NCBI GenBank assembly: GCA_022579005.1
Contig: MU401569.1
Location: 1-64,000 of the forward strand
DNA: 64,000 bases
Direction of reading: 5' to 3'
DNA from: Poronia punctata
Lineage: Eukaryota; Ascomycota; Sordariomycetes; Xylariales; Xylariaceae
Numbering within the stretch: position 1 is the first letter of the stretch; the number at the start of each line of letters is the position of its first letter. The translations under genes and the position numbers were made by a program. Positions 37,615-49,674 of the stretch are shown one piece after another. The notes under the pieces are model-generated. The model saw only the letters and a list, made by a program, of their open reading frames with translations, had not been told where the DNA came from and did no database searches.

Positions 37615-39318
37615 ATGGCGGACACCTACCCGCCCGAGATCACACCCAGCGAAGGGGCCAGGTTAACCGAGGCCGCCAGGGACTGGTCGCTTGCCCATGG
37701 GCTCACAGTCCGGCCATCCCCTGCCGTGATCGCAAGCGAGGCAGATCCACACGGCATACTAGCCACCGCCGTTCCCGTCACTCTTTTCCCCAGCCCATTT
37801 CCCAAGGTCTGTTTTGATCAGGGCGTCGCCGTACAGACGGCTTACAATGAGCTCTACGCTTCTATTAGTCAAGACGAGGAGTTTTTGGCCAGGATCGTAA
37901 AGGAGTAAGTGCCTAAGCTGAACACGATGACGGAGAGGGAATGAATGCCCGGTTTTCCTGTGCTGATCTGATGTATGGATGATGTAGTATAGGAGACAGT
38001 GATGATTTCATCACCGAGTTGTGGAAAGTTCATCTACGAGTGAAGAAAGAGGGTTATGTCCAGGTACGTATTTACTTATTTAACCACGCTTGATGTTTTT
38101 ACTAACATGATAAGTAGAGCAAGAGCTTAGGCCTCTTCAGATCGGATTACATGGTCCATCAAGACAGCAGCAACTCCGAACCTCGGATCAAACAGGTCGA
38201 GTTCAACACGATAGCCTCGTCTTTCGGCGGTCTATCCTCTCAGACCTCGCAACTGCACAAGTCAGTCCGTCCAATTTCCCTTTCCCCTAAACCTTGCTCA
38301 GTGCTAAGATAGGGAGGGGACATACATCAGATACCTGGCTTCGACCGAGTACCAACTCCTCGAAAAGCCCATCAAAAGCAGCAGTCTCAACCTCCCTCCT
38401 AACAATAGCACCCATGGGCTAGCCGCCGGAATCACCACCGCATTCTCAGCCTACGGCCCATCCGTGTCAGGCCGCACCAAATGCGTCATCTTCCTAGTCC
38501 AAGATGGCGAACGCAACATCTTTGACCAGAAACATCTCGAGTACGCGGTCCAATCAACCGGCGACATATCCGTCTTCAGACTTCCCTTTTCGCAAATCCT
38601 GCAACACACTCATCTTACCCAAGATCGCCAACTCCTATACACACCACCGCGACTAACCAACCACACTTACGAAGTAGCAGTCGTGTACATGCGCGCCGGG
38701 TACGGACCGGGCGATTACCCCGACACACGAGCCTGGGAGGCGCGGTACCAGGTTGAACGCTCGGCCGCTATCAAGTGTCCCTCTGTACTTACGCAGATCG
38801 CCGGGACGAAGAAAGTCCAGCAGGTACTCGCCACGCCCGACTCTACCGCCTTGCGACAATATCTGTCAAACAACTGCGACGCCGTAGCGGGGACTTTCAC
38901 CAATATATATCCCCTGGACACAAGCCCCGCCGGCCTCGACGCACGCGCATTAGCCGCGGATCCGGAAGAGTGCAAGAAGTACGTGTTGAAGCCGCAACGA
39001 GAAGGCGGCGGGAATAACATCTATCGTGCTGCGATCCCTGCATTCTTGCGAAAACTGCCCGAGGCACATTGGCCGTCGTATATCCTCATGGAACTGATCA
39101 CGCCGCCACCTGTGCGTAACACTATATTACGCAACGGTGAGCTTGAGCGCGGAGGCGTCATCTGTGAGCTCGGTATCTACGGCACTTGTCTATGGGATCA
39201 GGGCAAGATTCTACATAACGAGCAGGCAGGGTATTTGTTAAGAACCAAAGGTGATCAGAGCGAGGAAGGTGGTGTAGCGGCTGGATTTGGTTGTATGGAT
39301 AGCTGTGCGCTTGTTTGA
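37615..39318 (+). CDS. GSH2: Glutathione synthetase
   Basis: Exons 37,615-37,904, 37,988-38,063, 38,118-38,260 and 38,331-39,318 sum to 1,497 nt and give 498 residues, typical for eukaryotic glutathione synthetase. The enzyme joins gamma-glutamylcysteine to glycine using ATP in the cytosol, the last step of glutathione synthesis. Diagnostic segments are DFITELWKVHLRVKKEGYVQ across exon 2, FRSDYMVH then VEFNTIASSFGG in exon 3, the ATP-binding VLKPQREGGGNNIY at about residue 388, SYILMELI, and the glycine-rich lid region EEGGVAAGFGCMDSCALV at the C-terminus. Phases agree at each junction, including AAA-TAC across the last intron. Donors are GTAAGT, GTACGT and GTCAGT. All conserved motifs are intact, so it should be active. 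It is convergent with the mitochondrial SSB gene. A start at the first Met (MADTYPPEI) fits the family. Confidence 0.96.
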
Positions 39319-39710
39319 GATGAAAAAGAAGGATATTGAAATCGGAATGCATATATAGAAGAGTCATGATACAGGGGAAAATATTAAAATATGCAATCCG
39401 AGATCAACCGACTTGCAGTCCCTAGACCGATTGGTATGAATGGCATTTTCTAACAGGTATTCATACACTTTCTTCTGCTTACTTTATATATTACATTGTT
39501 TTCGATACCGCTGTAACCTAACCTCCGCACCGCGCGAATCAATCTCTTCCAGAAATTTCCGATTTCGTGGGTCGCCCCCTTTTTTTAAACACGGCGGACA
39601 ATAATCGGCCAAACTCAGATCTAAGAGGCTTATTATCAATACTCGTCGTTGCTTTTTTTTTTGTCGGTGTTGTTCATAAACAAGGTAGAAAGAAGAGCAA
39701 ACCGTCTTTC
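39319..39710. other. Short convergent spacer
   Basis: 392 bp between the stop codons of GSH2 and the SSB gene, containing only presumed 3' untranslated sequence. Confidence 0.6.
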
Positions 39711-40310
39711 TTACTCTTGCCCCTCCTGTCCCTCCGTTTTAGCCGTTCCGCGACGTAGGACCTCGAACGCTTCTGATTTTTTCAAACCACATGTAAGTAT
39801 CCATACCCTAAAACAAATGTCCGGGCGTATGTGTATGGGAAAAGGCTTACTCTGCGTAATACTAAGTCTGTATTTCTTGTTTCCTTCACTATCCGTATAA
39901 CCCTTATTACTAACATTTCCCTCGACGTAGATGACGGATCTGTATTGTTTTTTCCATTCCTGTCAGCTGTGCTCCCCTCTGCAATAATATGATATTTTTT
40001 TCCTCTCCCCCAAACAAAACACAACACAACACAACACTACTTACCCCTTGGGCAAGTTCATCATGAACTGTCTTCTGGGCCCCTCTTCAAGAAAAGCGGC
40101 GACGTGAAACCACGAAGGCACATTGCTTCCATCCTGGGTAGCAAGCGCATATTCCACGATTTCCTTTCCGCTGGCCGTCGTTTTGAGCGTCGGTGCGTGG
40201 CCTAGGTTGCCGACGAGCGTGATCCGGGCGACTTCGCGACGGGCGGACGCGCTGAACGATCGGCTTAGGCTCGGTGTGGCACCAGCGAGGCGACGGGCGA
40301 GGAAAGACAT
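39711..40310 (-). CDS. RIM1: Mitochondrial single-stranded DNA-binding protein (Rim1-like)
   Basis: Exons 40,310-40,045, 39,939-39,851 and 39,772-39,711 sum to 417 nt and give 138 residues, the usual size for this family. The N-terminus MSFLARRLAGATPSLSRSFS is basic and hydroxylated with an RSFSASA cleavage-type motif, a mitochondrial presequence. The OB-fold follows: ARITLVGNLGHAP, EIVEYALAT, SWFHVAAF, then across intron 1 LPKG-SVIYVEGNV, and across intron 2 YRLSITQ-KAFEVLRRG. The protein coats single-stranded mtDNA during replication and repair. Donors are GTAAGT and GTAAGC, and phases agree. The presumed promoter has a (TA)n tract at 40,345-40,357, only about 35 bp upstream of the ATG. The short C-terminal tail (TEGQEGQE) is acidic and polar. 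Confidence 0.93.
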
Positions 40311-41848
40311 TTTTGGTGTTTGTTTGTAAAATTGGGAGTCGGAGTATATATATATATGATCGATGGGTTCGGATTGGAGGCTTTCTGTTGAAGCTACCTA
40401 TATTCGATTTTTGGCAGATAGGAATGGGTTGGATTTGCGAAGTAGGTAAGGTAGGTTCGTTCGAGAATTCGTTTATGCAAGTTGACAGAAGCTTGCTCAA
40501 GATTAAACGGTACCTAAAGTATGCATCGTCTATCCCGAACGCGTTCCTAGAGGTTAGATTACCTAAGTACCTAGCTGTCCATCAGGGAGCCAATTAAAAA
40601 TCATCTCTAAATGTAGCTCGTTATAAAGGTAACATCTTTGAGACTTCATAATATCCGACAATCGAGGTGGGGCTATGCACTACAGCCAGATATATTCACT
40701 TATGCGCGTGTTCTCCTCGAAACAGGTTATTTCCTGAACAACCTCCTCCGAGGCTCCTAGGGTTCAAGTTTCTTGACCGTCTAGCATTTGGCAAATGGAG
40801 TTCAAGTCCTCTTCACTTTATCGGTCTAGTGTACACGTATCAAATCTACACATGGACTTGGTTTAGTTCAGTCTCTGTTCAACAACGCCAATTGATCAAA
40901 ATAGCCAGGCTGTACACTAGGTAGTCGGTGTGTCTAATTCGACAAGTCTAATACGTGTACGATAGCCGGTGCAGTACCCGCAGACCTTACCAAATCGTCG
41001 ACGTCACCGGGTCCTTTATTTATAAGTTTGGCAAAACGACGCACAGGATGGGCAGCTCCCTCTAGACAATATTATTCAATATACGTGTATTAAACCACAA
41101 ACTATATATGACTAGCCAATAATGTTACGAACCTACAAACCTACAAACCTACAAACCTACCAACCACCGGCTCGGCCTCGGCCCATGATAGTAATACGAA
41201 AGGCCGAAGCGAGTCCAGCGACGTGGACAGCGGCGATCAACAGCTAGGCAATGGTTCCGTTGGCACGATCGTGTATCCGCATCTATTGCTAGACGGACCA
41301 GACAGATGTCTTGTTCCTTTAAATCAATTATGTATTGTTTTGATTCATCTCTAATAAGAACGAGGCTGTCTTTCTTGTTTCCTAATTTGTTTTTTCTTAT
41401 CTTCAATTTCTTCCTTCTGTGTCCAATATGTCAACTGTCGAAGCCAAGGGGGAGTTGCAAAGTACCTGCGTCAGATTATGGACAGAAATTCTCGTTTGCT
41501 TGCATCTCTTTCCCCGCCGGGGTTGCACAATGATACGATTCGGCGCCGCTGTGGTAGATGCCACCATTAGGATCCGTGGGCCAAGTTCGTTCTCTTTGAC
41601 TGGCGCTGGTAAAGGTCGCCGGTTTGGATCCATCACGCGAGCGGATGCCAGGTGCTCTCCGCCATCATCTGACTTCCCCCTTGACCCCCATAAGACGGGA
41701 CCGGTAAGGACCTGAGCTAGGAGGCGTGACACGTGTATAATCACGCCTTTACCTAACTCTCAAGTGGGAACAACTTTGTATCTTGAAAAGTTGAAAAAGA
41801 ATCAAACCAGAACCAGATCGAGGCACTCTGGCAAAACAGGTCGGTCCG
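40311..41848. other. Intergenic, no recognised gene
   Basis: 1.5 kb between two minus-strand genes. It contains a short CTACAAAC tandem run at 41,128-41,160. Frames of 85-113 codons (for example 41,403-41,744, minus) resemble no known family. Confidence 0.5.
41128..41160. repeat. (ACCTACAA)n short tandem repeat
   Basis: Four copies of an octanucleotide, the last ending in CTACCAACC. Confidence 0.8.
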
Positions 41849-43510
41849 TTACCCATTTGCCCGAGCTTCCGCGGCTGCCTCTTCCCGACAGCGTTTGCAC
41901 ATGCACGCGCCACCGAGACTTCCGCTAGCCCACTCCCTACGTTGCTGCACCGGTAGGTTTACATCGCAGTAGTGGTTGAGGATTTCCTCCCCCTTCTTGA
42001 CACCCCCTGGGGCATTATTCACAACGCGTGTCTCCCTTGCCTTCAAGACCATCTTGCCGCCCCATTCCCATGTCACATTTGGGTTGCAGTCGTGGTTGGC
42101 GAGGCACCAGAAGGGATGTACCGCAGCTACGTCAGGCCGACCATCTCTCACACTTTTGCGGGCTGAGGCGGTACCGCGAAATTTGCTATATAGCGTGTTG
42201 AAAACCCAGATATCGTAGTGTGCTAGGGTTTTATAAATATCAATATCCATCTTTTCAAGTATGTGCAGAGGCGTCTCGATATTGTATTTGAAGGAGAAGG
42301 GAAGGGTCCAATCAGGAGGTGGACCCGCATTGGGAGAGAGATTAATCTCATTGGCCTTCGTGTCGACAAAATCACCCCAGAGATATTTGATCTGATTGAC
42401 ATCAAGAGGATGGATTTCTTGATGGGCGGCCATGGCCAGAACTCGAGAGAGCAACAAAAGATACAAGGTCGCGTCTGCCTCCCTCGCTTCCGGATCCTTC
42501 GCAATCGAATCGACGTCTTTGTCGCAGACAGCTGGATGGTACAACTGATGTGCCTGTTCGAAGCAGTCCTGGTTGCAGAATACGGTGTCGTAACATTCTG
42601 GACAGTTAACAGCTGGACTATCCGCGCCCAAAGGCGGCAGTTCACCACTGCAGGCATCACAGACCGGCTCTTTTAGACGGTTGTTGGCCGTCACGAGGGA
42701 ATATTCAACTAACACGTCTTCACCCGGAGCTATATCATCGTTCGCAAAAACGCCCAGTTGGTTGCACGTTGGTAGGAATTCATCTTCGTCGGAATCGGTA
42801 GCTTCTGCAAGGACGGGCAGTTGAGCTACACGCACGCTACACTTGGGAGCCATTTTGGCCAGGGTATTGTTCAGGAAGGTCAACGACTCGTTCGAAAAGC
42901 GATCGGGCTCGTAGTCGTTCCATGGGTAAATTTCCCGGCGCACCATTCCCCAGTCTGGCAGATCATTAACACCAGTTATTTTCCCACGTGTCCTCCGTTC
43001 TCCGACCGTCTGGATATAGTGCAAGGTGTTCCGCAGTTCCTGATTTGCCGGCGCAATGGCAAGGCCGCGCTCACAGAAGCTATAAGCCGTCTTTAAACAT
43101 CCACAGAGAAGCAAGCTAAGCGATATGATCTGATAACAACGGATAGATGCAAGCGCGGCCAGTGCTACAGGATCACTACCGGATGCAGACTTGGCCCAGC
43201 GGAGCTGAGCATCGGACAGAGCTCCGTGATCGAGCACGTCTAGGACGGTACCGTTTGTATATTGAGCGAGGCTGCTGGTGGCCACCTCGTGATACTCGAA
43301 ACTATCGTTGCGAACCTCATCGGTGAGGAGAAGCGCTCGATAGGCGTCCCCAGAGGCAAGGTCGGGGTAGGCCAGGTCAGCATAGACGAGGGCTCGCTTC
43401 AGATACAGTATTATGTCGTATGGATTTTCGAGTAACTGATGTGTCAACAGTTGGCGCTCGCGTAAGAGGGACTCGACGCGAGAGTCAATCTCTTCCTCCG
43501 AATCGGCCAT
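41849..43510 (-). CDS. SET-domain protein with MYND-type zinc finger (TPR-SET family)
   Basis: A single exon of 553 codons begins with MADSEEEIDSR at the ATG at 43,510. The N-terminal 170 residues are helical repeats like TPRs (YLKRALVYADLAYPDLASGDAYRALLL). The SET domain is split. Its first part is near residues 230-275. A Cys-rich MYND-like insert follows (about 280-328): CDAC, CPEC, CNQDCFEQAHQLYHPAVC. The second part has HPFWCLANHDCNPNV (about 467-481), the NHxCxPN cofactor motif, and GEEILNHYCD with the conserved Tyr. A post-SET CMCKRC cluster near 540 completes the zinc site. Such SMYD/Set5-like proteins methylate lysines on histones or other proteins; the substrate here is not predictable. 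The key residues are present, so it is probably active. I see no nuclear signal and no membrane segment. The two preceding kilobases hold no gene. Confidence 0.88.
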   Translation of the reverse strand: MADSEEEIDSRVESLLRERQLLTHQLLENPYDIILYLKRALVYADLAYPDLASGDAYRALLLTDEVRNDSFEYHEVATSSLAQYTNGTVLDVLDHGALSDAQLRWAKSASGSDPVALAALASIRCYQIISLSLLLCGCLKTAYSFCERGLAIAPANQELRNTLHYIQTVGERRTRGKITGVNDLPDWGMVRREIYPWNDYEPDRFSNESLTFLNNTLAKMAPKCSVRVAQLPVLAEATDSDEDEFLPTCNQLGVFANDDIAPGEDVLVEYSLVTANNRLKEPVCDACSGELPPLGADSPAVNCPECYDTVFCNQDCFEQAHQLYHPAVCDKDVDSIAKDPEAREADATLYLLLLSRVLAMAAHQEIHPLDVNQIKYLWGDFVDTKANEINLSPNAGPPPDWTLPFSFKYNIETPLHILEKMDIDIYKTLAHYDIWVFNTLYSKFRGTASARKSVRDGRPDVAAVHPFWCLANHDCNPNVTWEWGGKMVLKARETRVVNNAPGGVKKGEEILNHYCDVNLPVQQRREWASGSLGGACMCKRCREEAAAEARANG

Positions 43511-46104
43511 AGCTAGTAGTGCTCTCGAGAGTCACCTACTGCCTAGCCAGAAAGAAGACGCTCGCCGAAGGCAAGAGGCGCGAGCCAACGAGGAGAGGTG
43601 CCGTCGAGATGGCTATACAGGGGTTATGTGGCGACGGTGAGTTGTTGAAAGTGGGAGGGCATAGACCACCTAGGTTGGTGCCCTTCAAATTATCCTCATT
43701 CTTCGCAAAAGGGCGACAGAAACAGAACGCAAAGCGCCAGCGAGGCAAGCGTGAGAGATAAGATAAGGGAAGAAATATCACGTTTTCGAGTCCCGTCCCG
43801 TGGAGGTCAGCTGGCTGTCCGGGTGGCGGTTGGGGCCGGGTGGGATGTTGAAGGAATACTCGACTAGATTACAATGTGTTGACGTTTACATAAGCTGTAG
43901 AGGTATACTTGGCGCCGGTGAGAGGAGGGAAAAGAGGGACAACGACCAAGGGACCGATAATATTAGATGTCCACCACTAATAGCATTCGAGGGGGTGTTG
44001 CTTTGCGCGGGTGTGGTGCCACTGAGGGGCGATATGCATAGCGCGAATAGGATAAGGGATCCAGGTCGCTGGGGGAGAAGGAGGCTGATTCTGGGGATGA
44101 AGGGCGCATTGCATTCCTCGAAACAGCTTTGTCAGCAGTTCTTGATATGTATGGCAAGCAATTATGGAGGAAAAGTAAGCAATTGACTGGGAATATCGAC
44201 CAGCCGAAGTCAATTGTTCGATGGATTTAACCTCGACTAGGCAACTACAACGGTAATCGTTTGAACGTACCTGCCACCGACCCGCGTCTAATCTGCCCAT
44301 TTGATCCACTGCCTAGAGGAAGAAAAAAAACTCAAAAAGTCGAACGCCTAGGCTAGTTCATTTACTCGTACATCCCCAAAATACAAAAGCTACCTTCATC
44401 TACCTGGATAGGTACATGTAGGCGTCTTTGTAGGCGGCAACGAAGCACAGTAGACAGGCAGCTCGACAGAACCCGTACAGGTTGTGCCAACTTATCCTGT
44501 GGCTTTTCTTCCTTTAGTATCTCGAAAGCCATATGTGAGATAGAGGCGAGTAAATAGGTACCTACTTCCTATACGTACATAGTATCCCATCCATCTATGC
44601 TGGTATAGGTAGTATACTGCAGGTGAGGTACATGCACTTATTTGATAGGTACCGACACTATTTTCATCCAGACTGGCTGATGTACCTAGCCCACTTGTAG
44701 ATGCCAGACAATTAAATTCGTTGATGCCCAAGTTACCTAACCTGCCAAATGCCATCTAGAAGTAGCTAATCTCGGTACCTCTCAGCTCCAAGTTCTACTA
44801 AACTAACACGCATACGAGTAGGTAAGTACCTTAGTGGTTATGTAGAGCACAGACACAAGACAGGATGGTTCAAATTGGCCCTCTAGTTGACCCCGCTCTG
44901 CCCCTCGCCTCACCTAGATACACCTTCCTCCTCCCTGTTCTTCCTCTGAGCTGATTGAACGAATACCTACAGGGACCCCGGAAATCTAGCGAGTCCGACC
45001 CTGACCCTACAGAATTCTTATAGCAATCCTACTGGTTCTGTGAGAAGCGGCCGACCATCTTTGGCGCAGCTTATCCCACCACCACAGGTCATCACCCGTC
45101 TCCAAGGTCGTTACACGGGAGGTCCCCTACAGTGGACCCTGGAAAAGCAGGGCAGGAAGTTGTGACGATCAGGGTCCATGTCAACCCCGACCCATTTTGC
45201 CAAGCCCGGGACTTGCAGAACTTGATCTTTGGCACCACGAATATCCAAAAATGCCCAATTTGCAGGGCTCATAACTTGATTTCGGCTTGACTCCGTGCCG
45301 CGAAGGACCTGCATTCGTGCGCTACACAGTTTAGTATGCTTTTCAACAAACTGGCTTTTCATGCATCCCGGATATGCCGGTTTGCCACCCGGGAAACAGC
45401 TCCAAAGGGGTGGGAAGGATACATTCTACAGGATCGAGAAATCAAAACTGCATGTCGACAGATGGCCCCGACAGAAGGGAAGATCACAGGCCTCCACTTC
45501 ACAGAATGGCAACACCTTTACGAGTACCTCTCGTCCCCTTGATCTCCCAGGGGTATGTATCACATGTGAATGAAAATATTCGACATCTAGACCACAGGCC
45601 AAGAAAGGTAGTAATTGCGAAATGCTGTTGGCTCGTGCCGTTCGCATCGGCTATGAAAGGGGTTGAGAATAGTGGATTAGTAGCCTGTCGGAGACTTGTT
45701 CGGAGGGTTTGGTCCTAAGGAGGTGCCTGGATGTACCCGTTTAAAACGTACAAGTCAACTCGCCTTCCAGGTACCGAGGTGCCAAGACACTCTAGCAAAT
45801 TCTCTCCATAAAACCAAACTGCAAATGATAAGCAATTGCCAATTGGTACGATTCTGTTTAGAGATCGGCCTTGCTTTGATCGACTTGCCGGCGGTTATTA
45901 CATGCAAATATGTTTAATAGATGCTCAAAGGCTAATGCCAGATTGCGGTAAGACTTGAAACGTAAAATCCAAGCGTCTCTATTGTCGCGGGTACGAATAT
46001 CGTTCATTATTAATGTCGGCGTTGGCTTCGTCGGTGTAAGGTAGGTACTTAACCTAGTATGATATGTACAAGTATAATTATCTTTGACCCCTCGTAGGCG
46101 TTCT
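43511..46104. other. Intergenic, no recognised gene
   Basis: 2.6 kb between two minus-strand genes. Frames at 43,519-43,761, 43,800-44,186, 44,492-44,755 and 45,295-45,718 show no family features. TACCTA/TAGGTA words are dense at 44,340-44,840. Confidence 0.5.
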
Positions 46105-46465
46105 CTACTGCTTCTTGCTAGCAGCGCCTTCCTGGGCCATTCCTTCGCAGCCTGTGACCTGACCTAACTTCTGTTCAGCTGAGCCAAATCCTTGCGAGGG
46201 ATCTCTCTGCTCGCCAGCAGCTTTCATAGTATCGATGGCGTGGGCCTTGGCTTGTTCCCCAGAGGTCTTCCACGCATGCGAGCCGGTGACGTTGCCAATC
46301 GTGGCCTGTCCAACAACAGTTTTAGCACACTGCCAAGACCAAAAGTTGATGAACTACTGCAGTCGCGCTTGCTCTGCCTGGATCTCTTACCTCTGTTGCG
46401 CCCTTTACGTATTCGGCATGACCACCGATGAGGGACGGTTGCTGTTTGTTATCCTCAGAAGACAT
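46105..46465 (-). CDS. CsbD-like small stress protein (HMP1-type cruciform/mismatch DNA-binding)
   Basis: Two exons, 46,465-46,391 (25 codons) and 46,305-46,105 (66 codons plus stop), give 91 residues. The 85-bp intron has donor GTAAGA, a GCTAAAAC branch and acceptor GACAG. Because it is small and split it is easy to miss. Exon 1 ends IGGHAEYVKGATE and exon 2 begins ATIGNVTGSHAWKTSGE. Together they make the repeated K-G/G-x-V-TG-x pattern of the CsbD family. A second half-repeat, KLGQVTGCEGMAQEGAASKK, ends the protein. Fungal members are annotated as general stress proteins or as mismatched base pair and cruciform DNA recognition protein Hmp1 (Ustilago). Highly charged, glycine-rich, no membrane segment. 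It is intact. The function of this family in filamentous fungi is poorly settled. Confidence 0.9.
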
Positions 46466-48702
46466 TGTGAATATCGTACGATAATTGAGCAATTTCTGTG
46501 GTTTTTAGGCAGTGGTGACGTTATTGTTGGAGTTTAGAGAATGTTTCTTCAACCTAACCGAGTTCTTATCGTTGCCCGCCATGAGGAACTTACTTTTTAT
46601 AGCTGCCCAATTTACCCACACGTTTTTGGCGCGACTTGGATGACTTCATGAATGACGTCAGCTATAACAAATGCAGCTCACCCAAGAAGCGAACAAGCAC
46701 GTTTCTGGCACGCATGAAATCGCAGTACCTTACCCACGATGCGTCGGTCCCTTAACTCGATTTCGTTACATCGCTTTTTCTCTCCCAACCCACGATGGAT
46801 TCATACAGACGTTTTTGACGTCAACTTGCGTCGGCGGTCGTTTAAGCTGACCGCCTCAGTCTAGGTAACGGTGTTGTAAGGCTAAGCTAGGAATTCTTGT
46901 TCTCGGTGAGCACCCACATTCGGATCGTTGGCATATCGACCCAACTAAACCTAAGACTCTTGTCGTTGCGGAAATTCATTCGCATATACCTATCAGTATA
47001 TACAAGTAATACTACCTCTATCCACAAAGCAGGTTCGTCTCTTACTTGATCTGAACACCTGTCAAAAGTAAAAGATGCCATGCGTGTGTGCCTATTCATA
47101 ACGTATGTGCAATTGGTCCCTACCTCAACTACTGCCGGACCCCGATGAGCAACTTGAAGGAGACCCTGGGCAAATGCCCTAACATAGCAATATGGTGAGA
47201 AGCCCGAGTGCTAACCATAAGTTAAAGAGAGGCAGGCGATGTATGTTATACTGCCCCTAGTAGACTTCAAGTGGGTATGTAAACAGGTAGGGGCGGCATG
47301 AATCCGGAGGCATGAGGCATTGTGCGATGAGAAACCGCTACCGACTCGCCCCGGGTATATCTAGAATCGAAGTGATGGTGGACGTGATGGCATACCAAGT
47401 ACCATACAGTTCCATTCATAACGGCAACATTATCCATCATATCTTGAGATCGTCGAGGAACAAAAGCAGACTGATTTCGTATACCCTTCTCGTCTTGGAA
47501 TACCAGCGAATATAACCAAAATACCGAAAAGAAAAGTGAACATCAAGCTACTCAATATGATAGGAACCTAAACCCCTCGTCCGTACGTTGCTAAACTTGA
47601 TAACATACGGTGCTATTATGCTTGCTAACACCTGCCAAGTCTGTATACCAGCTCAGACAACCTGTGTCCTGCTTCCATCCGTAGCTTACCTCTTTGTCCT
47701 CAAGATATGCCGTATCATGTATAAAAAGAGTCACCCGGCACGATCGGCCAAGTTCAACTTTTGCTACCACATGTCCATGGCTGACCTACCCTACTACATC
47801 ATAGCGGGTATGATGGCAGAGCTCAACGGCGGCGATGCGACTATCATAAATAAGCTGCTAGTTTTGAGCTCGGTCCTCGAGGGTCTGGATAGCATGGTCC
47901 TTTTCGCTAACAGTTTGACTTTATTCGGATACTACGTCGGCCGGCTTGCTATATGCGCTCTCATCTGCTACGCTACGTTTCTGCCCTATTAGGGAGCGCG
48001 CTATGTCCTTTTTTTTGCCAGCATTGGGTTGGTCATGATTAATAGGCAGGCGGGGACTCGGGGGTCTGGGCAGAAAGCGAGCGACAGTCAGCGTGGGAGC
48101 GTCAGCGTGTAGAGAGAATATGATTTTTCCCATAGGTTTAGACCACAAGGTCTATCAACCAGGTACCTTACCTACTCGTAAGCGTCTACTTTCTACATTA
48201 TAAACGGCTATCAAGTCCTTGGTGGCTGAATTATCTGAAAACATCCTAAAAGGACAATCTGCTGATGCTATCTACCTCCCTGTGGCTCGTGTGTCTGTTA
48301 GGTTAGGTGCTCGTACCTGAGCTAGGCTAGGAAGTAGATCAGGTCTTGACCAGGTAAATGGTAGGTGCACAGTACTTATAATCCCACTGGCAAGCAGCAT
48401 TTCCAGGAGCTGCCCAGGTACCTACATGTACTCACCCCAGCCCCGAAGGGTACTTGAACAATATTTCTCCACTAATACACGTAAAAGTTGTCGTGCCTCT
48501 CGTACTTCTTGTACGTACGAGTACACCTACCTACGGAACCTCAACAACCTACCCAAAGGTTTTCTGTCCTACAGAAGCCCAATTCTACGCGTTACCTTTA
48601 ATTTCTTAGATAATCCGAGTACTCATCGCGCCGCCCTGACTTCCGAAACACAAAGAGCCATTGCGCTGCAGGGCAGCACTTGACCAGAATAAAATACCCA
48701 AC
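46466..48702. other. Divergent intergenic region between the CsbD gene and SWC5
   Basis: 2.2 kb with the promoters of both flanking genes. TACCTA-type motifs recur near 48,150-48,540. One hydrophobic frame (47,618-47,995) is listed separately. Confidence 0.5.
47618..47995 (+). CDS. Possible small hydrophobic protein, unrecognised
   Basis: 125 codons from the first ATG (MLANTCQVC). The composition suggests three or four hydrophobic segments (about residues 18-30, 55-68, 80-93, 98-122) with several Cys, unlike random sequence in this genome. There is no homologue I can name, no clear promoter and no intron needed. It could be a small orphan membrane protein or a chance frame; I favour neither strongly. 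Confidence 0.25.
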
Positions 48703-49674
48703 ATGTCCACAGAACCACTTATCGACGAGGATTACGCCTCGGAAGAAGATTCCGACTTTGCGCCCGAGGCAGCAGTCGGAGAGGAAGAAGAGGGTGCATC
48801 TGACTCGGAATCAGATACCGAAGCGAACAATGGTCAAGCGAAAGCTCCCAAGAGACAACGAACAGAGACCGAAGCGCCGGCCGCGGATGATTTCGAGAAC
48901 TCGGGCGACGAAGCCATCGTACAAAAAGGAAAGAAGCGGCGGAAGAAAATCGCAGCCGACGATGAAGGGGGAGAAGGCGGGTTTGTAAAGACGAGACGAC
49001 AACGAGCACAGGAGAAGACGGAACGGAAACAAAATGCGTTCGCCGGCCCGGTTACTGTCGATGTCGACGCGATCTGGGCACAGATGACGGCTGCGCCGCT
49101 CATACCGTCAAAAGTCGAGAAGATAGACGCTGTCGAAGAACATGGCCGAAGCGGCAAGAACACGAACGAAAAAACAGACGTGGACCCGGGCCAAGACGAA
49201 ACCGACATGATCAAGATCAGACGCACGTATAATTTCGCCGGTAAAGTGCACACGGAAGAAAAGCTCGTGGCGCGCGACTCTGCCGAAGCCAAGGTTTATC
49301 TCGCTTCTCTCGACCCCAACAAAGAGCCCGAGAAGGCGGAAGAGGAGGCGCTAAAGCCCAAACCTCGTAAAGCGTTCCGTTCGAGATTCGAACCCGTCAT
49401 CGAAGGCGCGCTGCAGCAGCGCGGAGACTTGAACCTGGGTATGAATACTCGGTTGGCGCTTCGGGAACAGCAGGCCAAGGCCAAGAAGCTGAATGTGGTG
49501 GAGAAGAGTCGTATGGATTGGGCGGGCTTTGTCGATAAAGAGGGTATCAAGGATGAGCTTGAGCTTGCTGGAAAGTCCAAGGAGTCTTATACCAGTCGGC
49601 AGGACTTCTTGTTGCGTGTCGAGGCGAAGAAAGAGGAAGAGGCGAGAAGGGCGAGGATAGCTGGTCGCGGATGA
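48703..49674 (+). CDS. SWC5: Swc5, SWR1 chromatin-remodelling complex subunit (BCNT domain)
   Basis: A single exon of 323 codons starts at MSTEPLIDEDYASEED. The first 100 residues are strongly acidic (EEEEGASDSESD), followed by basic runs (KGKKRRKK). The middle has a conserved VDVDAIWAQM and an IKIRRTYNFAGKVHTEEK segment. The C-terminal BCNT/Cwc15-type domain spans about residues 240-323, with KKLNVVEKSRMDWAGFVDKE and SYTSRQDFLLRVE. Swc5 promotes exchange of H2A for H2A.Z by SWR1, using its acidic N-terminus to bind histones and its BCNT domain for activity. Length and order match fungal Swc5. An in-frame extension upstream of the ATG exists but lacks another ATG. Confidence 0.95.
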   Translation: MSTEPLIDEDYASEEDSDFAPEAAVGEEEEGASDSESDTEANNGQAKAPKRQRTETEAPAADDFENSGDEAIVQKGKKRRKKIAADDEGGEGGFVKTRRQRAQEKTERKQNAFAGPVTVDVDAIWAQMTAAPLIPSKVEKIDAVEEHGRSGKNTNEKTDVDPGQDETDMIKIRRTYNFAGKVHTEEKLVARDSAEAKVYLASLDPNKEPEKAEEEALKPKPRKAFRSRFEPVIEGALQQRGDLNLGMNTRLALREQQAKAKKLNVVEKSRMDWAGFVDKEGIKDELELAGKSKESYTSRQDFLLRVEAKKEEEARRARIAGRG

